DNA of 64,000 nt from Zoroaster sp. YZ-2022. Lineage: Eukaryota; Echinodermata; Asteroidea; Forcipulatida; Zoroasteridae. The notes below the pieces were generated by a model. The model worked only from the letters and a program-made list of their open reading frames with translations, ran no database searches and was not told the origin of the DNA. Of this stretch, positions 55,045-64,000 are shown in pieces. The position numbers and the translations under genes are program-made. The first letter of the stretch is position 1; each line of letters starts with the position of its first letter. Location of the stretch: assembly GCA_029582265.1 (NCBI GenBank), contig CM055835.1:14625498-14689497 (forward strand), written 5' to 3'.

Positions 55045-55540
55045 GGTGTTCGAGCTACAACGCGAACACCTCTTGTTATTGTTCGTTTTTTGTTTTTTGT
55101 TTTAATTAGGTTTTTGTTCGGTTTTTTACTTTTTCTTCTCCTTCTCAGTGAGACATAGCCAGAGACAAAAACATAGTTGCAGCTCACAAAACCTTAAAAC
55201 TTAACACATAGTTAGACCTTAACATGTAGTTATGCCCAAAGTTGTGACGTCGTGGTGAGGTCATCAGATATCGAATTACACTAAATCTTGAATTATGTGA
55301 TTTTTCGTACACAGACGTGACCCCAATCTGACCTCTCCTTCCGGTTGAAACCGGAAGTTGAATATTTCAAAAAATCATATCTCATGAACCACAGAAGATA
55401 TTTTCACAACCTTTGCATCATCTTAAAGATCTTGAATTATGTCACATTTCGTACAGACATGACCCAATTTGACCTCTCCTTCCGGTCGAAAACGGAAGTT
55501 TAAGTGAACAACTATTCAGAAGTACTATATGCACAGCCCA
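55045..55540. repeat. Interspersed repeat, opposite orientation to 4945-5700
   Basis: Starts ttaggtgttcgagctacaacg and contains gtctcactgag complement, taacacatagttagacctta and tgacgtcgtggtgaggtcat. A pair of similar units (tttgacctctccttccggt ... ccggaagt) lies at 55330-55500. Confidence 0.55.
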
Positions 55541-55794
55541 TTTCGCGTGTGAACGGCCTTGACACACAGACAAGAGGCATATACAGTGTTTAAACTGTAT
55601 ACACTATATTCCATTCACTGTACACTGAATATAATACATCGCCAGCACATTCGTGTCGACACAGTTTACGGTAATTTCACTGTCGTCCTTTATTTCGAGC
55701 TGTCAATTTTGTGCGCCTTGAGCACCACTTAGTTGGTGGATACGTGCGCTATATAAGTCCACACATTATTATTATTATTATTATTATACGCTGA

Positions 55795-56590
55795 AGCAGA
55801 AATAAATTTTTAAGCATGCTTAAAAATGTTGTGCGTATGCGGACGTATGGTTAATACGCTAAGCATACGCTAGGCATACGCTGAATACGCTAGAGGTACG
55901 ATATAGGTACGTTACTCATAGGTCGAATACGCTGGACATAAGTTGCCATACGTTGGCATGAAGGTGTACCGTACAGCTAGCGTATTGATAGCGCATTGAT
56001 AGCGCATGAGTAACGTACTTCTAAAGTATGTCTGACGTATCTGCAACGTATATAGACATCTTGGCGTATGCCTGACGATTGAGTAACGTATTTAACGTAC
56101 AACTAGCGTATTATTGGCGTATGGCCAGCGTATCCCCAGCGTTTTGATAAAGTGTATATATAGGCTCCCATTTCTAGCTCATCTTCAGTTCTTCGTGGAC
56201 CTCCGACGAGAGAGGATGGAAGTAGCTCTTCTCCAACACCAGTATGATCTGATCGATTTGGCACTTCACCAGATCCAAGATAACTCAGAAGGAGAAGAAG
56301 AAGAAGACGTGAAGTCTGGGTGAGACCATGGATCGGCAGGCGACGGCAGTTAGGCCTCTACGACCAGCTTCTGGGCATGCGCAGTTCATACGCTACTCAT
56401 ACGCTAGCCATACGCAGAGTACGCTGGCCATACGCTGTTCATACGCTGTCAATACGCTTGTCATACGCTACTCATAGGTTCAATACGGTAAGTATACGCA
56501 CAATTCTGTATTTTCAAGGGCTTTTTGTGCGTATGAAAATTATATTATGAATTTTCATACGCAACTCTTACGTTTCTCTCATACGCAACA
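55795..56590. repeat. Degenerate catacgct/agcgtatg array that changes strand
   Basis: From about 55840 the words atacgct and catacgct recur every 10-11 bp. From about 55980 to 56135 the complementary words (gcgtatt, acgtatg, agcgtatg) take over. After a gap of unrelated sequence (56140-56380, holding an open frame 56114-56323) the first orientation returns at 56385-56480. A small inverted pair gcgtatgaaaat / attttcatacgc is near 56530-56562. No gene is evident. Confidence 0.6.
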
Positions 56591-56592
56591 GT

Positions 56593-56925
56593 GTGACAGG
56601 TCCATTAGATACTAACATCCCCCATGGCGAAGGCATAAGTGCATGTGCCAACGCTCTCAGATCCAACAACCAAACCAAACCTTCTGTGAGACACCTCACA
56701 GATCTTATCCGACATATACTGACCAAAAACAATTTCACGTTCCTAGACAGAAACTTTCTCCAGGTACAAGGTACAACCATGGGCACCAAGATGGCACCAT
56801 CATACGCTAATCTGTTTATGTCTGACCTTGAAGACAGATTGCTATCTTCTGCCCCCCCCCCCCCCGTCCTCTAAGTATGGTGGAGATTTATTGACGATAT
56901 CTTCTCCATCTTATATAATCGAGAG
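56593..56925 (+). pseudogene. Penelope-like element reverse-transcriptase fragment
   Basis: The plus-strand frame reads LDTNIPHGEGISACANAL, then LTDLIRHILTKNNFTFLDRN, FLQVQGTTMGTKMAPSYANL and FMSDLEDRL. These match the reverse-transcriptase core of Penelope-like retroelements (the TNIPH and GTxMGTKMAPSYANLF motifs). A run of 13 C at 56853-56865 breaks the frame. Past it, another frame gives WWRFIDDIFSI, holding the FIDD catalytic motif. The remaining N- and C-terminal parts, including any GIY-YIG nuclease, are absent. Confidence 0.75.
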
Positions 56926-56958
56926 GTCGCGGGTTCGAGTCCGGCATCAGCCAATTTT
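56922..56958 (+). repeat. tRNA-3'-half-like fragment (B box)
   Basis: Contains gaggtcgcgggttcgagtcc followed by ggcatcagcca. The ggttcgagtcc core is a perfect RNA polymerase III B box and the stem bases around it could pair as a T arm. No A box or 5' half lies at the right distance upstream, where the Penelope fragment sits. Likely a SINE or tRNA remnant rather than a tRNA gene. Confidence 0.45.
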
Positions 56959-56999
56959 TCTTTGCTCGCTACCCGTTTATAATTTCAGGTCAGTTTCTC

Positions 57000-58960
57000 C
57001 ACATAAATCTACTTTGTGTACAACCACAACCACATACGCAGCTCTTTCGTGGGATTGACCATAACTTGCAGCAATGTTAATGACCAATGCTGGCCCGGCA
57101 TTAACGCCAGGCAGGGCTAGCTTTCGTTGGCACTCGATTGCATTGCGAGGATTTCACTTTGTCAGTCGCAGTGTATGCAAGCTGAAAGTCACGGTGGTGG
57201 ATGTGGGTGTGTTTATTACTAGGTCTGTGTATAAAACTCGCCTATTTCTCATCTGTGTTGATTTCCGACATGTAGGCTAAACAAGATTTTCTCTGCTCAC
57301 TGGGGAAATTGATGAAATTGATTGTCAGTTCTCCTTGAAAAATCTACGGAAGAACCCCGACTTGAGTGATTTAAAAATTAAGAAAACAGTGGTATGTTTT
57401 ATCATGCTTATCTATTAATCTGAACATGAAAGGCCGTCAGTGCTGAATTTCATACAGTGTTGACTATAACTGCACGTATTACCATTAGTGCGGGCATTGA
57501 GACTGTTGTTCTGATTGGACATTTTTCACCGCCTCGCTGATAACGTCCCGACCAATAACTCACTCAATATCAACTCCAGCAGGCATCATCGGGGACACTC
57601 TCCATCTCGTCAAGACCCCCGTATCCGCCCAAGATGAGCATTGATTGAACATCCAGACAGGCCCAGCAAGAGTGCTGAATGAGGTTGTACACCGTGGACC
57701 CTAACTGTCGTTGTGGCTAAAGTGAGTAAATTACGTTTAACACAAAAAGATGTATCGCCCATGTTTTTCGCTATTTTGCTTGTAATTTCCGGAAATGTTC
57801 TTTTTCATCCGACAATGCTTGAGGGAAGAAAAATACATACTTAAAAGGAAATGTACAACATTGGAAATATTGGCAAAACTGCTTCTTTGAGTATGCTTAC
57901 TTTCCGTGAATCCATACATTAAACAACCTGCTAATCACGTTGTTCACGAGAAAAATGTGAAAAATGCATTAATATATTTTGTACTCAATCGGAAGTCGGA
58001 AAAGCGTACTCTTTCCTACATTTGAACAGGAAATGTATACTTTTCATAAAAAATTACAGAACCTCAGACAAAAATATTTATAGGAAAAATGAATATCATC
58101 ATCATCAGCTTTAAGTTCTTTTTACATTAGAATTTGCTATATATTGCTTTTGGTTATTTTTTTAAATAACTAATGCTTTTCCTTACCTTTAAACTAAGTG
58201 TGCCATTGTTTATTTGCATTGGTTGTAGGCCCTATATAATAACTGCCATTGATATTTACATATGGGCAATTCTCCATGGGAGAGAAAATAATTGTCAACA
58301 TTTTACAAAAGCAATAGAGGAACATTATTTTCATATTGATTCTAGCCCAGAATGTCACAGGAAATCCAAAACCAAGGGGTTAAAATTCGAAAAACTCGTG
58401 TTTTCTAGGGAAATGTGGGTTTTGGTGTATAGCAAGTGTCAAAATTTTCGTTAAAAAATCAAATTTAATTCTCTTAGACATTGTGATTAGGGGAGGCCAT
58501 GTGGAAAACAACCTATATAGTCATTGTACCAGACTACCAGTATTACTTTTATATGTAAACAAAATAAAATTATTTTGTGTGTTCTCCAAAACATTTAAAA
58601 ATAAATCATGAGAAAATTAAACGTAATTCCCCTTACCAAAATAATGCCCAAAAGTAATTTTTTTGGCAAAGAAAATCTAAATATACCTCCCTACAAGTGT
58701 TATAAAAAAATCACTTTTGGTTAGTACTTTAATATACGGTAACGGAATTAAGGCAACCATGGTTACGGATTTGCACTGCACTTATCCTCAAGTTTGTTAC
58801 GGTTACGATGACTTTTACTGTGACTTTTGACCTCTTCTGTGACAAACTTTTATTTAATGTTAATTATTAAATATTTTTCAATAATAAAAATAAAAAAACA
58901 CTGTTTCCAAAAAATATGACACAATGTTTAGTTTGAATGCAAAAGTATGCTATTGTACAC
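57000..58960. other. Intergenic DNA with no recognised gene
   Basis: Short frames at 57074-57280, 57737-57919 and 58173-58454 show no known motif. Near 57758 the word tcgcccatgtttttcgct is shared with about 35643, an old interspersed repeat. Confidence 0.4.
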
Positions 58961-58969
58961 GTACTTATA

Positions 58970-59700
58970 CAGTGTTCTAGGCAAAACTTTTTTAAACCGA
59001 CACCGAACTGAGGGATTTTTACTAAGCCGAAATACCGCCAAATTCGGTTTTCAAAAATAAAACCGCGGTTTTATAAAATCATTTGTTTTTCAGCCCCAGA
59101 TTGAGCGGGCAATTTATTGCGACAGTCGAGGTTTACTTTTTACTGATCCTAATTGTATCCTTGTTCTTGTTGTGCGCACTACCCAGTGTGCACTGCCCAG
59201 TGTGTTGATAAATCTTTATTGAACTGAATTTCCCGATGGTAGTATATTTAAAAATGAAGAAATAAATGAGGAAATGTGGAATAAGATTTGTAATTATAAA
59301 GAAAAAATAACTGGGATTAAGTACAGTCTTTAATTATGATTTTGACTAGCCCGCTGGACTACTTTGAAGGCGTTTTAACCCGTCCGCCACCATTTTAACT
59401 GTCATTTGGCTAGACCAACGGACTACCGTAATAGGTCGAACCCTGGTTTATGTTTCGTAACAAAAAAAATATTTTTTATTCATATAAATTAATAAGCAAC
59501 AGTGCAATAAATAATAGTAGTTTTGTATTGCCCTGGCCCTCTGATTCTACGGTGAAAAAACATCAGTAACATGTTATATAAGGACTTTTTAATTGTTTAT
59601 ATTTTCTTTAAAAAAATACCGGTAAAACCGAAAACCGCGGATTTTTCCAGGCGGTAAACCAGCTAGACAAAAATTGAAAACCGCTCATGAATTTTGTTGT
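58970..59700. mobile_element. Possible small DNA-element remnant
   Basis: Near the left edge are ttaaaccgacaccgaa and aaaaccgcggtttta; near the right edge are accggtaaaaccgaaaaccg, cgcggattttt and aaaccagctaga. The same accg-rich words at both ends suggest terminal repeats, but the arms could not be aligned cleanly. No transposase frame. Confidence 0.3.
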
Positions 59701-59804
59701 AAATTTTTAAGTTGGCATGATTTAATTGGATTATGTACTTGTGAGAACATTATTGCGTATCATACAAAAACACACAATGGATATGCCTAAAGGTAGAAAT
59801 TCAA

Positions 59805-60511
59805 GTGAAATGCCTTTTTAGACCTGTACAAATTATTTTTAGACAAATACAAATACAATACGTAATTCCGTTACCGTCCAGATGTAATTCCGGAATAAGA
59901 TTTGAAATTTTATTTTGCATTGTAGTTATTAACCCTACTAAAGTCTATACACTACAAATAATACCCCTTTTGGAAATTGCTAAACTTTACAGATATTTAA
60001 TAATTTATGCATGACCTGAAAACTACTTGTCCTTCACCATAATTCCGTTACCAAAATGTTGACCTCCTTAATATGACTCAGCAGGTGATTTTTTAGGTGT
60101 TCGTGCGACAGCGAGAAACTTTAATTCTCTACTTAAACCAAGCTTCTGAAATAACTAATTCAAAGATATTTCAAAATATTTCAAGATATCCTTTCTAAAA
60201 TTAAATAATTATGCAATTTTCCCATTAAAACAAAAATTGCCAGTAAAATACGGGCAATAGGCCTACATCTTGTAAACTATTTTTTTCAGAATTACACAAA
60301 CTAAACACTAAAGACTCATTTTCTCAACTCTCTGTATAAGGTTCATGTTTCAAGTTCGTTGAGAACAGCGAGACAGTAGGCCTAATAAGCAGGTAATCAC
60401 ACATGAAGACATGTACAGCTGAGACAATTAAGTTAATCATACGTCCTCACACGTGTAACCAGGCTCGGATACAAGAGTGCCCACGAACTTGAAAACTTCT
60501 TTTCACACGCA
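59805..60511. other. 5' flank of the GPCR gene
   Basis: A short frame at 59805-60014 has no motif. The receptor promoter presumably lies here. The word ggtgttcgtgcgacagcg near 60098 belongs to the interspersed repeat family also seen at 5665 and 55046. Confidence 0.35.
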
Positions 60512-61480
60512 ATGGAGTCGTCTACTGCTGCCAGTCATATACCCGAGCAACAAGACAACAGTGCAATCGTTTCATTCTACCTGTACATCACATTGAGCTT
60601 ACTTGGATTGATCGGTAATGCATTTGTATGCCTGGTTATGCTTCGCTATCCAAAGGTATTCAACTCTACGACTAATAAGCTCATCATCCATCAATCTGTT
60701 GTGGATTTCCTATCATCACTTGTATTTCTTCTCCGCAAGTATCTGGTTATACCCACTGTACCAGACACCACCCTTGGCTCCCTGTACTGCAGACTCTGGT
60801 GGTCAGACTGGCCCCAGTATGGTATGTTCGTCACGTCGACATACAACCTGGTTGCCATATCCATGGAGCGGTACATAGCAACTTGCCACCCGGTGAGTCA
60901 CCGTAACATGTTCTCAACCCGTTGGCTCAAGTTAATTATGGTCTCCGCCTGGATGTGTGGTTGGATCACTCAGGCTCACCTTATTCCCATCTCCTTTCAA
61001 GTCAACGATGCGTGTGATTTATCCTGGTCCAACCCTGCGCTCCAGGCAGTAGGAGGTATCTTTATATTTCTCTTCGAGCTCATTATCCCTTTGGCTGTCA
61101 TCATCTTTACCTACAGCAAGATAATCTTTGAGCTTCACAGGCGCTCCAAGGCCAGGCCAGGCGACAACAACCAAGATGCTCGAAACATGCTGTCCAAAGC
61201 CAACAAAAATGTCACTAAGACCTTACTCTTAGTGGCCGTCTTCTTCGCCATCTGTTGGATCCCCACAGACGTCAACTACCTCATGTTCAATCTGGGTTTG
61301 AATGTTGACTTTGTGGATAACACCATTAATTTGATAATGGGCGCCGTGGTGGTGGTGAACATTTGCATTAATCCTTTCATTTACTGCTTCACGTATGAGC
61401 GCTTTCAGAAACAAGCCAAGAAGATAGTTTTTGGAAGCTGCATGGGCAGCGTCAATCGTGTGGACACCACTGATGGATAA
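60512..61480 (+). CDS. Rhodopsin-family (class A) G-protein-coupled receptor, intronless
   Basis: ATG 60512 to stop 61480, 322 aa in one exon. Seven hydrophobic segments are visible at about residues 21-45, 57-80, 93-118, 138-160, 177-201, 235-258 and 268-292. Landmark residues: Asn36 in GN (TM1), Asp65 in TM2, Cys93 before TM3 paired presumably with Cys168 in loop 2, E119-R120-Y121 as the DRY variant, C248-W-I-P251 in TM6 and N287-P-F-I-Y291 in TM7. A cysteine in the tail (GSC) may be palmitoylated. It would signal through G proteins at the plasma membrane. Single-exon peptide/amine-type receptors of this style are expanded in echinoderms and amphioxus. The ligand cannot be told from the sequence. 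No stops or odd residues; probably functional. Confidence 0.9.
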   Translation: MESSTAASHIPEQQDNSAIVSFYLYITLSLLGLIGNAFVCLVMLRYPKVFNSTTNKLIIHQSVVDFLSSLVFLLRKYLVIPTVPDTTLGSLYCRLWWSDWPQYGMFVTSTYNLVAISMERYIATCHPVSHRNMFSTRWLKLIMVSAWMCGWITQAHLIPISFQVNDACDLSWSNPALQAVGGIFIFLFELIIPLAVIIFTYSKIIFELHRRSKARPGDNNQDARNMLSKANKNVTKTLLLVAVFFAICWIPTDVNYLMFNLGLNVDFVDNTINLIMGAVVVVNICINPFIYCFTYERFQKQAKKIVFGSCMGSVNRVDTTDG

Positions 61481-61499
61481 ACCCCAATGGCTCATAGTG

Positions 61500-62225
61500 C
61501 ACAAGGGGATGCTACAGTCTCTGTTATTAATCCAACGGCTAACACTAATGCTTAAAGGGAAGGTATAACGTTGGTTATTTCCAGATTATCAAATTAAAAC
61601 ATTATTATCTAAAAACTTACTTAGTGTAAAGTTGGTGCACGTATATTATCATGAGAAATTATTACGTCTGAAGTACATTCATCTTAGTAAAAACAGGAAT
61701 TGTAATGCCAAATTCTCAAAAACGTTGGAGCATTTATTGTGATGAAACTTCCACATGATATTTCTTGCAAACTTTATGTAAATACAAAATATTTTAAGAG
61801 AATTATTTAGCAAGTTCCAGAACTTATAGGGTCTTCATAAATGACAAGCTTTTGAGCGTGTGCTTTACGGGTAAAAGGAACATGAAAATCACAGGAATGT
61901 CTAGTATGTGAATGAATTTGTTTATAAGTAAAACATAATTATCATGAAATGAAACTGATAACTCCTTATTTTGAAATTGACGCATAAAGTTGGAGCAAGT
62001 AAATATCATCAAGATTTAGAGTTTTATGTTTTAAAAATAAAGGATTGGCATGACTAATTCCCAAGGCCCTGCTTTGAAGTACATTGGCAAATTGTTCATA
62101 CCTAGTACTGTTAGTTATCTTCACAGAATATTTACAAATTGAATGCAGGTGTGTAGCCAAGGGAGGTGGAGATCGTTTGTTTGTTTGGGTTTTTTTCCAT
62201 GGGCTTTTATAGGCCTATGTAGTTT
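61500..62225. other. 3' flank of the GPCR gene with repeat remnants
   Basis: Includes at 61555-61640 an intact version of the repeat that is interrupted at 52830-53100 (ataacgttggttatttcc, ttatctaaaaacttactt). Otherwise A/T-rich without genes. Confidence 0.45.
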
Positions 62226-62235
62226 ATAAACACCA

Positions 62236-62560
62236 AGTGTACTGTTTGATTTAAGGGTGTTGCGTGATATATTGCAAAAGAAATTATCATAATAGATTAT
62301 AATGTGCTGTAATGCAATTTTAAAATTATTATGTACAACAAAACGTAACTGAATATTTTACAACTATTGTGTACCGGTACTCTTGATGTGTAATTGTCTA
62401 GTGTACTGTTTGATTTAAGGGTGTTGCGTGATATATTGCAAAAGAAATTATCATAATGGATTATAATGTGCTGTAATGCAATTTTAAAATTATTATGTAC
62501 AACAAAACGTAACTGAATATTTTACAACTATTGTGTACCGGTACTGACTCTTGCTGTGTA
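62236..62560. repeat. Tandem duplication of about 164 bp
   Basis: Two adjacent copies start gtgtactgtttgatttaagg and contain gatatattgcaaaagaaatt, gtgctgtaatgcaattttaa and tgtgtaccggtactc. A third, partial copy begins near 63228. Confidence 0.85.
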
Positions 62561-63592
62561 ATTGTCTAGATCGCGAGCACTGTGTATTTTAGCTTATCAA
62601 AACACAAATTACTCAAATGGGTAATTCACCACCAGAGGCCAATTTCACAGATCTGCTAAGCAGGAATATTGCTTACCAGAAATATTTGCTTAGTAGAATT
62701 TCTAGGTTACCAGCCAAGCACATGAAATGAGTTGTTGCTTAGCGAAAATAATTGCTTGGCAAAATTCTCCGCTTATTAGCTCTGTGAAATTGGCCCCAAA
62801 TTGGAGAAATCTTTGTGACATGGTGTCCATGTTACGTAGGTAGATGTATAATTTATTATCATTGTAAGCCAGTCTTGTAAGACCACACCGCTGCCACCAA
62901 ATGTAACACTGGAATGATGTTACCGGAGCTGGCCGATGTAGTTAGGAAAGTATAGAGATCTAGTGAAGACAAATAAGATACTCTGTGGAGACTTCTCTTT
63001 GGGCTAAATACAGGATTTATTAAGATTAATGGGTACTATAAGAAGGTGGACCTGTACATAAGTTAATTGGATAATAGGACACCTGTTTTCCGGTGTAATA
63101 CTGTGTGGTCTGTAAGACTGTGTGGTCTTACAAGATTGTGGCTTACATCATTACTATGAGTGCACATTCTCAGTTGTTCTTCAAATTAGAATGAAATTAA
63201 TCTGTGTGCCAGGCCTTCAATATGAATATGTACAACAACGTAACTGAATATTTTACAACTATTGTGTACTAGTACTCTTGATGTGTAATTGTCTAGAGCA
63301 CTGTGTATTTTTAGCTTATCAAAACACAAATTACTCAAATGGGTAGGCCTAATTCACCACCAGGGGCCAATTTCACAGATCTGCTAAGCAGGAATATTGC
63401 TTACCAGAAATATTTGCTTATAGTAGAATTTCTAGGTTACCAGCCAAAATTGCACATGAAATGAATTGTTGCTTAGCGAAAATAATTGCTTGGCAAAATT
63501 CTCCGCTTATTAGCTCTGTGAAATTGGCCCCAAATTGGAGAAATCTTTGTGACATGGTGTCCATGTTACGTAGGTAGATGTACATGTATCAT
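62560..63592. repeat. Direct duplication of a segment of about 290 bp that contains a MITE
   Basis: The first copy is 62566-62850 and the second about 63294-63590. Both run from gtgtatttt-agcttatcaaaac through to ggtagatgta. Each includes an inverted-repeat element whose ends are ggccaatttcacag and ctgtgaaattggcc (62636-62797; 63364-63531), with gctaagcag/ttgcttggc motifs inside. The segment between the copies holds a T-rich unit with tgtgtggtct repeats. Confidence 0.8.
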
Positions 63593-64000
63593 TTATTATC
63601 ATTACTATGAGTGCAAATTACAATGAAATTAATCTGTGTGCTGGGCCTTCAATATGAAGTTACAATAATGTTAATTAGGAGTCATAATAAATAATAAATG
63701 GTATAACATGTAACAAGGGACACCTATCACAAATTCACAATGCTTGTCCCCGCACAGTCTCCCCCTTTAACAATAATATGACATCACAGCGACAATCAAG
63801 TCATAGTCTTAAAAGAAACTGTAAATATGAGGGGAAGAGGCAGTTAGACTATAGTTATTAACACCATAGTAATACTGTTAGTATTAGGGTTGGGACATGT
63901 ACATGTTTACATGAAAATAAATTCACTAAACATTTTCAAGTTCACGAAATGTGTAAACAAATGCTACATTTTTAAAAATGGAACCTTCCATTTCCACGAT
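63593..64000. other. Window end, no feature recognised
   Basis: A/T-rich DNA. Short gtacatgtttacatg words near 63899 are typical of the repeats elsewhere in the window. No gene. Confidence 0.4.

Noticed and set aside
56114..56323. 69-codon frame with a Glu-rich end between two catacgct arrays
   Set aside because: It has an ATG and an acidic tail, but no family match and no intron or promoter signs. It lies within repeat DNA and support is too weak.
56922..56958. A complete tRNA gene
   Set aside because: Only a T-arm/B-box half is present. The 5' half, A box and anticodon arm are absent.

Overview
This window looks like AT-rich nuclear DNA from a marine invertebrate, probably a deuterostome such as an echinoderm, hemichordate or amphioxus. 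The signs are spliced genes with GT..AG introns, abundant short inverted-repeat elements, frequent taggcctat and acatgtacatgt runs, and an intronless rhodopsin-type receptor. The species is not identified. Most of the window is mobile-element DNA; very little is clearly single-copy host gene.

Layout. 0-6.8 kb: two zinc-finger gene fragments, a Tc1/mariner 3' fragment, and satellite-like repeats interrupted by small inverted-repeat elements. 6.855-15.497 kb: a candidate 8.6-kb DNA element with imperfect terminal inverted repeats and a TTG target duplication. It carries one two-exon gene for a very large protein (about 1,620 aa) with zinc-binding modules, a PIN/FEN-like nuclease signature and a C-terminal CXC motif. 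15.6-33 kb: three genes on the minus strand (a C2H2 protein with a Tnp2-like domain, a SAMD3-C-terminus-like protein, and a coiled-coil/BEN-like protein). They are interrupted by a TTAA-flanked insertion, two decayed Gypsy elements and two Tc1/mariner copies. 33-36.3 kb: no recognised gene.

36.3-52.8 kb is the most striking part. A host segment of about 1.2 kb is tandemly duplicated. The first copy holds a 1.84-kb hAT element (8-bp duplication TTTCCATG). The second holds a 12.1-kb almost completely palindromic element (5-bp duplication CCGGG). Each copy supplies the empty site for the other's insertion. The palindromic element has two head-to-head copies of a protein-primed family B DNA polymerase gene of Polinton/linear-plasmid type, two copies of a small zinc-ribbon gene, terminal 30-bp tandem repeats and a complex centre of 32-bp repeats and ACT microsatellite. 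No integrase, ATPase or capsid gene is visible. The right polymerase frame is open but has lost conserved positions; the left keeps those positions but is broken five times.

52.8-60.5 kb holds small inverted-repeat elements, minisatellites and a Penelope-like reverse transcriptase scrap. At 60.5-61.5 kb lies an intact single-exon class A GPCR, the best candidate for an ordinary functional host gene. The remainder is duplicated repeat DNA.

Coordinates of exons come from reading splice consensus and codon phase by eye. Family names rest on motif recognition, not on searches.
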